64,000 nt of DNA, taken from positions 53,337-117,336 of the forward strand of contig CALEDJ010000031.1 in assembly GCA_937951485.1 (NCBI GenBank). Direction: 5' to 3'. Source of the stretch: an uncultured bacterium (GTDB lineage: Bacteria; Hydrogenedentota; Hydrogenedentia; Hydrogenedentales; CAILVY01). Positions 26,589 through 35,210 of this stretch are shown in pieces. The notes beneath the pieces are model-generated. The model saw nothing but the letters and a program-made list of their open reading frames with translations. It searched no databases and was not told where the DNA came from. Position 1 is the stretch's first letter; each line of letters starts with the position of its first letter. Both the position numbers and the translations under genes were made by a program.

Positions 26589-27950
26589 ATGGCGAAGTTG
26601 AAGACCGTTTATGTGTGCCAGCAGTGCGGCGCAAGCAGTCCGCGTTGGGCGGGGAAATGTCCGGCATGCGATGAATGGAACGCGCTGGTTGAGGAAGTGG
26701 TGGAAGAGCAGGGGCCGCATGCGCGCGAATCGGTTGCGCCGAATACCACTCCCCTGCCCTTGACGGACGCATCCGTCGCCCCGCCACTTCGCCGGGGCAG
26801 CGGCATGCAGGAAACCGACCGCGTGTTGGGCGGGGGGATCGTTCCGGGTTCTCTGACGCTTATCGGCGGGGACCCCGGCATCGGCAAGTCCACCCTGATG
26901 CTGCAAATTTCCCATCATATCGCCCGGACGGCGGGGCGCGTACTGTATGTGTCGGGCGAGGAGTCCTTCAATCAATCGCGCATGCGCGCACAGCGCCTGA
27001 ACGCGGTCCACGAAGACCTCTTCGTGCTGACGGAAACGTCGGCCGCCGTCATCGCCAAAGAAATACGCGATGGAGACTATGCGCTGGCCGTCATTGATTC
27101 CATCCAATCCGTCTATACGCCGCGGTTGGCGTCGGTGCCGGGCAGCATCGGTCAGGTGCGCGAATGCGCCGACGAATTCATGCGTCTTGCGAAGGGATTG
27201 CAGACGCCCATCTTCCTCATAGGACATGTCACAAAGGACGGCATGATTGCCGGTCCGCGCCTTTTGGAACATCTGGTGGACACTGTTCTATACTTTGAAG
27301 GCGAAGGCCGACAGGCGTTGCGCATCCTCCGCGCGGTGAAAAACCGTTTCGGCTCGACCAACGAAATCGGTGTGTTTGAGATGCGCGACACCGGTCTGCA
27401 CGAAGTGCCCAATCCCAGCGCGCTGTTCCTGAGCGAACGGCCCGAAGGTGTGAGCGGCTCCGTGGTCATGCCGTGCATGGAAGGTACACGGCCCCTATTG
27501 GTGGAGGTGCAGGCGCTGGTGGGCGAATCCCACGCGGGGTCGCCCCGGCGAACAGTGACGGGTGTGAATCCGAACCGGGTATCGTTGTTGCTGGCGGTGC
27601 TGGAAAAGCGCGTTGGACTGCCTGTTGCGGATCGGGATGTGTTTGTGAATGTGGCCGGCGGCGTTCGACTGGATGAGCCTGCGTCGGATATGGCGGTGGC
27701 CTTGGCGCTTGTGTCGAGTTTTCGGGAACGCCCGGTCAGCGCCCGGTTGGCGGTTTTTGGCGAAATAGGACTGGCGGGCGAAGTGCGGGCGGTGGATATG
27801 GCGAGACAGCGTGTTGCGGAAACCGGCAAGTTCGGCTTTACGAGTTGTATTGTGCCGGCGGCTTGCGGACAGGACCTTGACGGCAACGGGGTGCAGGCGA
27901 TATCGGTGTCGCGGTTAACGGAAGCAATTGAAATGGCAGTGGAGAAATAG
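26589..27950 (+). CDS. radA: DNA repair protein RadA (Sms)
   Basis: 453 residues. RadA is a DnaB-like branch-migration ATPase working with RecA in recombination. The N-terminal zinc finger has C10-x2-C13 and C24-x2-C27. Walker A GDPGIGKST is at residues 94-102, and the RadA-specific KNRFGSTNE follows at about 252. The C-terminal part is the Lon-protease-like domain (AVALALVSSFRERPV, FGEIGLAGEVRAVD). The stop at 27950 is followed one base later by the GTG of disA, the known radA-disA pairing. A GTG two codons upstream is an alternative start. Confidence 0.97.
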   Translation: MAKLKTVYVCQQCGASSPRWAGKCPACDEWNALVEEVVEEQGPHARESVAPNTTPLPLTDASVAPPLRRGSGMQETDRVLGGGIVPGSLTLIGGDPGIGKSTLMLQISHHIARTAGRVLYVSGEESFNQSRMRAQRLNAVHEDLFVLTETSAAVIAKEIRDGDYALAVIDSIQSVYTPRLASVPGSIGQVRECADEFMRLAKGLQTPIFLIGHVTKDGMIAGPRLLEHLVDTVLYFEGEGRQALRILRAVKNRFGSTNEIGVFEMRDTGLHEVPNPSALFLSERPEGVSGSVVMPCMEGTRPLLVEVQALVGESHAGSPRRTVTGVNPNRVSLLLAVLEKRVGLPVADRDVFVNVAGGVRLDEPASDMAVALALVSSFRERPVSARLAVFGEIGLAGEVRAVDMARQRVAETGKFGFTSCIVPAACGQDLDGNGVQAISVSRLTEAIEMAVEK

Positions 27951-27951
27951 C

Positions 27952-29031
27952 GTGCCGAAAAAGAAACAAACCACGAATGAAGCGTTTCACGAAGCGCTGC
28001 TGATGGTCGCCCCGGGCACACCGCTGCGCGAAGGACTGTCGGCGATTCTGCAGGGCGGCACCGGCGCGTTGCTCTGCTTTGGCGAACCGGGCCGTCTGGC
28101 AAAACTGTCGGAAGGCGGGGTGAAGATGGACGCGGCCGTAACGCCACAGTTGCTCTATGAGTTGTCCAAAATGGATGGGGCGATCATACTCAATGCGAAC
28201 GGCACGCGTATTCATTACGCCAACCGGTTTTTGAAACCTGCGGCCAAGATTCCGTCCGATGAGACCGGCACACGCCACCGCACCGCCCAGCGCCTGGCTG
28301 CGCAGGCGAAATGTATGGTTATCGCCGTATCGCAGCGGCGCGCCAGTGTGACGCTGTACGTCCACGACAAGAGGCACGTACTGGATTCCGTGGCGGCGCT
28401 GGTCAACAAGGCGGTCCAGGCGATTCAGACGCTTGAAAAATACATGAGTGTGCTGAATCAGGCGATGCAGGACCTCACGACCCGCGAATTTCAGGATGTG
28501 GTAACGATCTTCGACGTGTGCCGCGCCATCCAACGCACGGAAATGGTGATCCGCATTTCCAAGGAAATTCAACCCTACCTGATGGAATTGGGTACCGAGG
28601 GCCGTCTGATCGAATTGCAGTTGAAGGAACTGGTGCTTCCTGTCAGTGAAGCGGTTCTCACAATCAAGGATTACTATCGGGATAGGCCCGGCGTCACTTA
28701 CGAATCGGTGCGCGAGAAAATCTCCCAGATACCCCAGCAGGAACTTCTTCAACTCGGCAGTATCAGCCATGCCCTGGGTTACGGGCCGAATATCCGGTCC
28801 ATAGATAATTATCTCTCACCGCGCGGATACCGGGTGCTGACGGCGACCCACCGGATTCCGCCGCAGATCATCCAGAATCTCGTGCAGCAATTCGGCAATC
28901 TGCAGCATATCCTGCGTGCGCCGACAGAGGAACTGGTCAAGGTGGACGGCGTCGGCGAGGTGCTGGCGGAGCGCATCCGGGTGAGCCTGAATCTGTTGCG
29001 CAATCAGTTGGCGCTCGATGACCGGAGATAG
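27952..29031 (+). CDS. disA: DNA integrity scanning diadenylate cyclase DisA
   Basis: 359 residues. DisA makes c-di-AMP from two ATP and scans DNA for branched structures. The DAC domain motifs are at residues 75-77 (DGA, within DGAIILN) and 106-110 (GTRHR). A helical linker follows, and the C-terminal helix-hairpin-helix part (APTEELVKVDGVGEVLAERIR) binds DNA. The GTG start at 27952 has GGAG eight bases upstream; an ATG inside the end of radA would add eight residues without homology. It lies one base after radA and two bases before pyrK. RadA is known to restrain DisA in other bacteria, so co-expression makes sense. Confidence 0.96.
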   Translation: MPKKKQTTNEAFHEALLMVAPGTPLREGLSAILQGGTGALLCFGEPGRLAKLSEGGVKMDAAVTPQLLYELSKMDGAIILNANGTRIHYANRFLKPAAKIPSDETGTRHRTAQRLAAQAKCMVIAVSQRRASVTLYVHDKRHVLDSVAALVNKAVQAIQTLEKYMSVLNQAMQDLTTREFQDVVTIFDVCRAIQRTEMVIRISKEIQPYLMELGTEGRLIELQLKELVLPVSEAVLTIKDYYRDRPGVTYESVREKISQIPQQELLQLGSISHALGYGPNIRSIDNYLSPRGYRVLTATHRIPPQIIQNLVQQFGNLQHILRAPTEELVKVDGVGEVLAERIRVSLNLLRNQLALDDRR

Positions 29032-29033
29032 TC

Positions 29034-29825
29034 ATGCCGCATCTCGCAGATTGCAGGATCATGTCCAACCAGGAAATTGCCCCCGAACACTATCGTTTGA
29101 CCCTGCACGCGCCGCAGATAGCGGCGGAGTCGGCGGCTGGGCAATTCTGCATGATTGAGGTGCGGCCGGGGTATGCGCCGTTCTTGCGGCGGCCCATGTC
29201 TTTTGAGCGGATTTTCAACGATGGATTTTCCATTCTCTACCGGGTTCAGGGAGAAGGGACACGGCTGATGGCCATGATGTCTTCAGGACAAGTCCTCAAC
29301 ATTCAGGGACCGCTAGGGAAACCCTTCCCCCTGAACCCCACTTATCAACGTCACATCCTCGTGGCCGGCGGTATCGGCATTGCCCCTTTCCCGGCCTTGG
29401 GGGACGCCATTGTGCGGACATTGGGCAAGACGCCGGAGATCGTCATCGCAGCGCGCACGGAACGCCTTTTGCTCTGTGAAAAAGATTTCCGGCAGATGGG
29501 GTGTCGCGTCCATTTCGTTACCGATGACGGCAGCGCCGGAGAAAAGGGGCTCGCTTCTGACGGCTTGCTGCGCTTGAATCCGGGGCCGGACTGCGTGGTG
29601 TATGCATGCGGCCCCATGCCGATGCTGAAAGCGGTCCATGCGGTCTGCGCCGCGCGCGGCGCGGTATGCTATGCCTCTCTGGAAGCCGAGATGGCGTGCG
29701 GTGACGGCGTCTGCCTGGGATGCGTGGTGGAGTCCAATGTCGAGGTGGAATACGAACGGATGGTGCGGGTCTGCAAAGACGGTCCCATCTTCGACACCCG
29801 TATAATCCGCTGGGATGCGTACTGA
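29034..29825 (+). CDS. pyrK: dihydroorotate dehydrogenase electron transfer subunit PyrK
   Basis: 263 residues. PyrK carries FAD and a [2Fe-2S] cluster and passes electrons from dihydroorotate oxidation in class 1B PyrD to NAD+. The FAD-binding beta barrel is at the N-terminus (FLRRPMSFERIF), the NAD-binding part contains LVAGGIGIAPF, and ACGPMPMLKAV follows. The cluster cysteines are in ACGDGVCLGC plus VCKDGPIFD near the C-terminus, the expected C-x4-C-x2-C-x(n)-C. The 3' end runs almost into pyrD. It is embedded in the disA-pyr run. Confidence 0.95.
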   Translation: MPHLADCRIMSNQEIAPEHYRLTLHAPQIAAESAAGQFCMIEVRPGYAPFLRRPMSFERIFNDGFSILYRVQGEGTRLMAMMSSGQVLNIQGPLGKPFPLNPTYQRHILVAGGIGIAPFPALGDAIVRTLGKTPEIVIAARTERLLLCEKDFRQMGCRVHFVTDDGSAGEKGLASDGLLRLNPGPDCVVYACGPMPMLKAVHAVCAARGAVCYASLEAEMACGDGVCLGCVVESNVEVEYERMVRVCKDGPIFDTRIIRWDAY

Positions 29826-29841
29826 ACAGGAGGCGGCGAAT

Positions 29842-30771
29842 ATGTCCATTTCACTGCGCGTGAATCTCGGCGGCCTGGAAATGAAAAACCCCGTCACCGT
29901 CGCCTCAGGAACTTTTGCCTATGGCGAGGAATATGACCAATATTTCGATATCAGCCAATTGGGCGCCGTCACAGTCAAGAGCCTCAGCCTGCGCCCGCGT
30001 GCGGGGAATCCCCCCCCGCGCCTCGTAGAAACCCCGGCAGGCATGCTCAACGCCATTGGCCTGCAAAACGTTGGTATTGAAGCGTATCTAAAGGATAAAC
30101 TCCCCTTCCTCCGAAAGAAAGGCTGCACCATCATCGGCAATATTTACGGCCATTCCCCGGAGGAATATGCACAACTCGCCCAACGCCTCGAGGCCGAAGG
30201 CGGCGCAGACGCCATCGAAGCCAACTTGTCCTGTCCCAACGTGCATGATGCGCGAACAGCGCGGGGATGCTCCCTGGTCGCGCAGAACCCCGAACTTGTG
30301 CGGCAATACACAGTTGCGATAAAAACCGCCACAAGATTGCCTGTTTTTGTCAAATTAAGCCCGAATGTGGTGGACATTGTGGAATCTGCCGTCGCTGCGC
30401 AAGAAGGTGGGGCAGATGCCGTGTCACTGATCAACACCTTGCTGGGAATGGGCATCAATCCGGAAACCCGCCGACCCATTCTCAGCAATATCGTGGGCGG
30501 TCTGAGCGGTCCTGCGATTCGTCCGGTCGCGGTGAAAATGGTATGGGACGTGGCAAAGCATTTGAAAATCCCCATCCTTGGCATGGGAGGCATCTGCACG
30601 GCTTCGGACGCAATGCAGTTTATTCTTGCCGGTGCGCGGGCCGTGGCGGTTGGTTCCTACGTATTCCGGGAACCTACTGCGCCCATGAAGATTGTTCAAG
30701 GGTTGGACGACTATTGCCGGCGGCACGGCGTGGCGGATATCAACCAACTCGTAGGCGCGATGGCGGTATGA
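29842..30771 (+). CDS. pyrD: dihydroorotate dehydrogenase, class 1B catalytic subunit
   Basis: 309 residues. It oxidises dihydroorotate to orotate in pyrimidine synthesis, in complex with PyrK. The FMN barrel starts with VNLGGLEMKNPVTVASGTF, and the catalytic Cys lies in ANLSCPNVHD at about residue 130, which marks class 1. Further motifs are PVFVKLSPNV and GGLSGPAIRPVAV near residue 220, and GMGGICTASDAMQFI. AGGAGG is eight bases before the chosen ATG; an in-frame start nine codons earlier overlaps pyrK and lacks a site. The neighbouring pyrK confirms class 1B. Confidence 0.96.
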   Translation: MSISLRVNLGGLEMKNPVTVASGTFAYGEEYDQYFDISQLGAVTVKSLSLRPRAGNPPPRLVETPAGMLNAIGLQNVGIEAYLKDKLPFLRKKGCTIIGNIYGHSPEEYAQLAQRLEAEGGADAIEANLSCPNVHDARTARGCSLVAQNPELVRQYTVAIKTATRLPVFVKLSPNVVDIVESAVAAQEGGADAVSLINTLLGMGINPETRRPILSNIVGGLSGPAIRPVAVKMVWDVAKHLKIPILGMGGICTASDAMQFILAGARAVAVGSYVFREPTAPMKIVQGLDDYCRRHGVADINQLVGAMAV

Positions 30772-30810
30772 CAACGCCGGAATGCCCCGGCGATTTGGAG
30801 CACCTTTGCA

Positions 30811-31497
30811 ATGGCGACTGAATTGATCGTCGGCCTGGACCTGGACAGCAAGACGGAGGCGCTCGCGGCAGTGGCGGCCTGTGGTTCGTGCCGTTGCTTC
30901 AAAATTGGTTCGCAGTTATTCACCAGATGCGGCCCGGAAATAGTGCGAGAGGTGCTCGGACTGGGCAAAGACGTTTTCCTTGACCTCAAGTTCCACGACA
31001 TTCCCAATACCGTGGCGCATGCGGCGCGCGCAGCAACGGATTTGGGCGTTGCCTTGTTCACGGTGCATGCATCGGGGGGGCGCAAAATGATCGAAGCGGC
31101 GCGTACGGCCGTGGAATCCACTCCGACGCGCATCCTGGCGGTGACGATTCTGACCAGTTTCGACGACACGGCAATCCGCGAAGAACTCGGTCTGCACGAA
31201 ACGGCGGCGGAGGCCGTGCCGCGTCTGGCGCGACTCGCGGTATCATCGGGTGCGCACGGGGTGGTGTGCTCCGCCCAGGAAATCGCGATGGTGCGCGCCG
31301 CGGTGGGGCCGGAGGCGCTGATTGTGACGCCGGGCATCCGCCCGGCATGGGCCGGGCGCGATGACCAGACCCGGGTGATGACGCCGCGCGAAGCGGCGCA
31401 AGCCGGCGCAAACGGCATTGTGGTGGTGCGCCCCATCTTGAAGCATCCGCATCCGGCGGAGGCGATCCGCCTGATCCTGGAGGAGTTGAACGCATGA
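30811..31497 (+). CDS. pyrF: orotidine 5'-phosphate decarboxylase, Gly-to-Val in the GRPI motif
   Basis: 228 residues, the usual size. It decarboxylates OMP to UMP. The barrel opens with IVGLDLDSKTEA, and the catalytic D-x-K-x-x-D is DLKFHD at about residue 58. The phosphate region has VTPGIRPAWAG. The final phosphate-binding strand, normally G-R-P-I, reads VVVRPIL here (GTG where GGN is expected). The ATG has GGAG ten bases upstream. pyrE starts inside the last codon, with a four-base overlap. Confidence 0.95.
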   Translation: MATELIVGLDLDSKTEALAAVAACGSCRCFKIGSQLFTRCGPEIVREVLGLGKDVFLDLKFHDIPNTVAHAARAATDLGVALFTVHASGGRKMIEAARTAVESTPTRILAVTILTSFDDTAIREELGLHETAAEAVPRLARLAVSSGAHGVVCSAQEIAMVRAAVGPEALIVTPGIRPAWAGRDDQTRVMTPREAAQAGANGIVVVRPILKHPHPAEAIRLILEELNA

Positions 31498-32069
31498 CGC
31501 CGGATGAAGTGCTGCAATCCTTTCGCGATGCGGGTGCGCTGCTGGAGGGCCATTTTGTGTATGCCAGCGGCCGTCATGGGCGGCAATTCCTGCAGGCCGC
31601 GCGCGTATTGCAGTTTCCTGACATCACGGAGCGCCTCTGTTCGGCGCTTGCGGCGCGGTTTCAGGATGCCGCGGTGGACCTGGTTATCGGCCCCGCCACT
31701 GGCGGCATTATCCTCGCCTATGAAACCGCCCGACATCTCGGTTGCCGCGCAGCATTCACCGAAAAAGACGGCGCGGGCGGCATGGCATTGAAACGCGGAT
31801 TTTCTCTGAAACCGGGCATGCGAGTGCTTGTCGTGGAAGACATCATCACCACCGGCGGCTCCGTCGCCAAATCCATCGCGCATCTGGAAGAACGTGGCGC
31901 GGAGGTGGTCGGTATTGGCGTATTGATAGACCGCAGCGCCGGCGAAGCGCGATTTCCTGTCCGATTCGAGGCGCTGGCCACAATCGCCATGGAAAGTTGG
32001 CCGCCGGATTCCTGCGCCCTTTGCCGCGATAGCGCGCCGCTCATTGATCCGGATGAGATCATCATATAG
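31494..32069 (+). CDS. pyrE: orotate phosphoribosyltransferase
   Basis: 191 residues. It joins orotate and PRPP to give OMP. The PRPP-binding motif VLVVEDIITTGGSV is at about residues 110-123. The GPATGGIILAYETARHL segment at about 65 and FTEKD at 86 are typical of the short PyrE type. It overlaps pyrF by four bases (ATGA) and ends the radA-disA-pyr run. The C-terminal CALC pair (C-x2-C) is seen in some bacterial PyrE proteins. Confidence 0.96.
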   Translation: MTPDEVLQSFRDAGALLEGHFVYASGRHGRQFLQAARVLQFPDITERLCSALAARFQDAAVDLVIGPATGGIILAYETARHLGCRAAFTEKDGAGGMALKRGFSLKPGMRVLVVEDIITTGGSVAKSIAHLEERGAEVVGIGVLIDRSAGEARFPVRFEALATIAMESWPPDSCALCRDSAPLIDPDEIII

Positions 32070-32301
32070 CCGCTGCAGACCGGCATATTTTCCTCTGTAT
32101 TAATGAATTCATTCCATGTTTTTCCCGGGACATTCGCTTTTCCTTATTTGTGCCGGCGGTTGACATTGCATGCGGATAATGAGTAGCCTCAAAGGGCTGG
32201 CTGGAAATGTGACATTGTCCTTCGATAGTTGCGCCCGGTTCGCGAAATCGCAAGGACGATGCGTCGCGGTCATGAATGCCCAGAAGGAGGTAGCACCCGG
32301 C

Positions 32302-33549
32302 ATGATCGAACGCATAACAATTATTGGCGGAAACAGCGTTTACATCCCTGAATTCATCTTTTCTGCAGTAAAACGGAATTTGAACGTAAAGGAATTCGTG
32401 CTCTGCAGCAAACCGGGGCGCAAACTCGATCTCGTATCGCGGTTTTGCCAACGGTTGGCGGACCGGGCGGGATTCCCGGTCAGGATCGTCCCCTGCACGG
32501 ATATCCATGAGGCGATCAGGAACGCAAAATACATCCTGAACCATATCCGGGTCGGCGGTATGCAGGCGCGCATGCGTGACGAGATGATCCCGATCACTTT
32601 CGACATGGTCGGCGATGAGACGTTGGGGGCGGGCGGATTCGCAAACGCTATGCGTACGCTGCCCGTCGTTTTTGATTACGCCGAGATTATTGAAGAAATC
32701 AGCCCGCACGCCGTGTTCATCAACCTCACCAATCCCATGGGCGTGGTACTGGAGGGGTTGACGCGATATTCCAAACTCAATGTGGTCGGCGTCTGTGATT
32801 TGCCGGCGGTGTATAAGAAGAAGATCGCCGCCTTGCTGCTACAAGAACCGGACAACATCCGGGTGGATTATATCGGTCTGTATCACATGGGATGGATTCA
32901 GGATGTCAAAATAGATAATCGTAGCCGGATGAGTCAGTTGCTGGAGCAGTTGGAAACGCAGCCGGAAGACGAATTTGACTATGATCTGATTGAACTTTTT
33001 CGCATGATTCCCACGCGGCCCACGGGCATGTACTTTCACCGTTCGGAAGTCCTCAAAAAACAGCAATCCTGCTCGCATTTCCGCTCGGAGGAATTGTACG
33101 AGGCGGAGCGTCAGATTCTGGAAATGTACAACAATAATCATTTGAACGAGATGCCGGAATTGGTGCGGAAACGCAACGCAGTATGGTATGAAGAGACAAT
33201 CATCCCACTGATCGAGGGGCTTGAGAGCGAGCACAACCGAGAGATGGTGCTGTGTTTGCGTAATGCGGGCAGTATCCGCGATTTGCCGGAGGAAAGCAGC
33301 GTCGAGGTGCCCGCGACGGTGAGCAAACGGGGCATACGCCCCAGAAAAGTGGGCAGTCTGCCCAGTTTTCTCAAGGGAATGTTCATCGCGGCGAAGGAAA
33401 GCGATCGGCTCACGGTAGAAGCGGTGAAGCATCGTTCTTACGAGTATGCGCTCCAGGCATTGACCATCAACCCGTTTGTTCCTTCCGTGGATATTGCGCG
33501 CCGCTTTCTTGATCGTATAATAAAAGAGGACAATCTGGAACTTCACTGA
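32302..33549 (+). CDS. GH4 family glycosidase, 6-phospho-beta-glucosidase-like
   Basis: 415 residues. GH4 enzymes use NAD+ and a divalent metal bound by a Cys and a His, and cleave by a redox-elimination route. NAD-binding text is ITIIGGNSVYIPEF at the N-terminus. NLTNPMGVV is at 141-149, metal Cys165 in GVCDLP, and metal His195 in IGLYHMGWI. In most members the residue before His is Asn (NH); here it is Tyr. AAGGAGG lies eleven bases before the ATG; an upstream in-frame start is not supported. There is no signal peptide, so it acts in the cytoplasm, on a substrate that may or may not be phosphorylated. It is followed 31 bases later by a HEAT-repeat gene. Confidence 0.85.
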   Translation: MIERITIIGGNSVYIPEFIFSAVKRNLNVKEFVLCSKPGRKLDLVSRFCQRLADRAGFPVRIVPCTDIHEAIRNAKYILNHIRVGGMQARMRDEMIPITFDMVGDETLGAGGFANAMRTLPVVFDYAEIIEEISPHAVFINLTNPMGVVLEGLTRYSKLNVVGVCDLPAVYKKKIAALLLQEPDNIRVDYIGLYHMGWIQDVKIDNRSRMSQLLEQLETQPEDEFDYDLIELFRMIPTRPTGMYFHRSEVLKKQQSCSHFRSEELYEAERQILEMYNNNHLNEMPELVRKRNAVWYEETIIPLIEGLESEHNREMVLCLRNAGSIRDLPEESSVEVPATVSKRGIRPRKVGSLPSFLKGMFIAAKESDRLTVEAVKHRSYEYALQALTINPFVPSVDIARRFLDRIIKEDNLELH

Positions 33550-33580
33550 GGATGCTTCAAGGCCTGTAAGGAAAAATGAC

Positions 33581-34915
33581 ATGAAACAGTGGTGCATTGC
33601 ATGGGCGTTTGCCGCAGTATTGGCGGGAGCGGTTGCGGGACAGACTGTCCCTGTGACGGGCGTGGAAGGCAAGACATTGAAAGACCTGGAAGGGACCTCC
33701 ACGCTGGTCACCGTGGTGTTGAAAGACAGCGGGGCGAGGGACAACAATCTTCGGGTCCTGGAAGTGCATTCCAGAGATTTGGTTGTATTGACCCAGAACA
33801 ATGAGCGCTTTTCTTATCTCTTTGAAGATATCCAGGAGGTGCACGTACAGGGCGGCAAAGTGGAGCCGCGAAGGCTGGTTTTGCCCAAGATGGCCGCGCT
33901 TCGCGCTGAAGATCAGAAAATTGTGGACCGTGCGCAGTCTCGGGCGCGCGAAGTGTACGCCGCATCGAATGACAACCAGGACCGTAAAATCCGCGCAGCG
34001 ATATTGCTGGCTTTGGAAGACGATCCGGGTGCAATTGACTATCTGCGCACGCTTGCGGAATCCAACGACGTGAAAACACAATTGGAGGCTGCACGCGCTT
34101 TGTATCTGGTGGGTGATCCCATTTCAGAAAGCATCCTTCGGGCAGGCTTGGAAAGCGGCAATCGCATCGCGCGCGCGCGCGCGGCCATGCTTGCCGGTCT
34201 GTCGGGCTATCACGAGGCAACGGACCTATTGAACGGCATGTTGCAGGACCGCGCAGCGGAATTATGTGCGCCGGCAGCCCGGGCGCTCGCCTGCCTTGAT
34301 AATAGAGCCACCATTCCCCGCCTCATTCAGTTGGTGGGTGACAGCAATATGATTAAATCCGAAGCGGCCATGTTCGCCCTGAAACGGCTTGGCGGGGAAG
34401 ACGTCATTGAGCAATTGCTGGCGCGCATGAGCGCCGCCGCACCGCAGGAACGTTTTCGGATCGCCGTGGTTCTGCATGAGATGGGCGTCGAGGACGGCCG
34501 CAAAGAGTTGGCGGCCATCTTCCGCGATGTGCCCACGTTGACGCCCGAAGCGGCGCTGATTCTGGCGCGCGACAAGGATTGGGACGCCACGCAGTTTTTG
34601 CGCGCGCGTCTGGCCCGACGCGAGAATCCCACCATGGAAAACCTGCTGTACCGGGCGCGCAATGCCGCCTCCTTGTTTCAAGGCGGCGACCCTTCCGCCA
34701 TGGCCGTGTTCCAGGAATTGTTGCGTGAGGACAACAAAGAGGTCAAATACCTGATATGCGACCTGATAATAGAGATTAACGATCGCCGCCTGCTCTCCGT
34801 ACTTCAGCCATTGCTGGAAAACGTTGACAATGACGTCGCCATCAGGGCATGCACCGCCACAATGTCCATGGCCATGCCGGAATTTCGGCAACGCCTGTTG
34901 GACGTCCGTGATTAG
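33581..34915 (+). CDS. exported HEAT-repeat protein
   Basis: 444 residues with a Sec signal peptide (MKQWCIAWAFAAVLAGAVAGQT). Residues 25-100 look beta-rich (STLVTVVLKD, RFSYLFEDIQEVHVQGG). From about residue 115 to the end are helical pairs of the HEAT type: KTQLEAARALYLVGDP, RARAAMLAGLSGY, SEAAMFALKRLGGEDVI, RIAVVLHEMGVEDG. Such scaffolds bind other proteins; I cannot name a partner. AAGGA is eight bases before the ATG. The acylphosphatase gene starts two bases after its stop. Confidence 0.8.
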   Translation: MKQWCIAWAFAAVLAGAVAGQTVPVTGVEGKTLKDLEGTSTLVTVVLKDSGARDNNLRVLEVHSRDLVVLTQNNERFSYLFEDIQEVHVQGGKVEPRRLVLPKMAALRAEDQKIVDRAQSRAREVYAASNDNQDRKIRAAILLALEDDPGAIDYLRTLAESNDVKTQLEAARALYLVGDPISESILRAGLESGNRIARARAAMLAGLSGYHEATDLLNGMLQDRAAELCAPAARALACLDNRATIPRLIQLVGDSNMIKSEAAMFALKRLGGEDVIEQLLARMSAAAPQERFRIAVVLHEMGVEDGRKELAAIFRDVPTLTPEAALILARDKDWDATQFLRARLARRENPTMENLLYRARNAASLFQGGDPSAMAVFQELLREDNKEVKYLICDLIIEINDRRLLSVLQPLLENVDNDVAIRACTATMSMAMPEFRQRLLDVRD

Positions 34916-34917
34916 AC

Positions 34918-35193
34918 ATGACGCCCAGAGTGCATGTTTTTATTGAGGGATGGGTGCAGGGTGTAGGTTTTCGCTATGCCACCCATGCACAAGCCCACGC
35001 CTTGGGATTGAGCGGATGGGTTCGAAATCTTCCCGATGGACGTGTGGAAGCGGAATTCTGCGGACCGAAAGCGATTCTGGAGCAGATGCTGGCATGGTGC
35101 AGGAAAGGTCCTCGCGGCGCATCGGTGCGAAATGTGGAAACATCGTGGGATGAAACCGACGCTCCGCCTGCATCTTTCCATATCCGATTTTAA
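34918..35193 (+). CDS. acyP: acylphosphatase
   Basis: 91 residues, the normal size. It hydrolyses acyl phosphates such as carbamoyl phosphate. The catalytic Arg19 lies in VQGVGFRYAT and Asn37 in GWVRNLPDGRVEAEF, exactly as in the family. No strong ribosome binding site is seen, but it starts two bases after the HEAT gene stop, so coupled translation is likely. It is convergent with the methyltransferase gene 17 bases further on. Confidence 0.93.
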   Translation: MTPRVHVFIEGWVQGVGFRYATHAQAHALGLSGWVRNLPDGRVEAEFCGPKAILEQMLAWCRKGPRGASVRNVETSWDETDAPPASFHIRF

Positions 35194-35210
35194 AAAGGGA
35201 ATGTTGCTGA

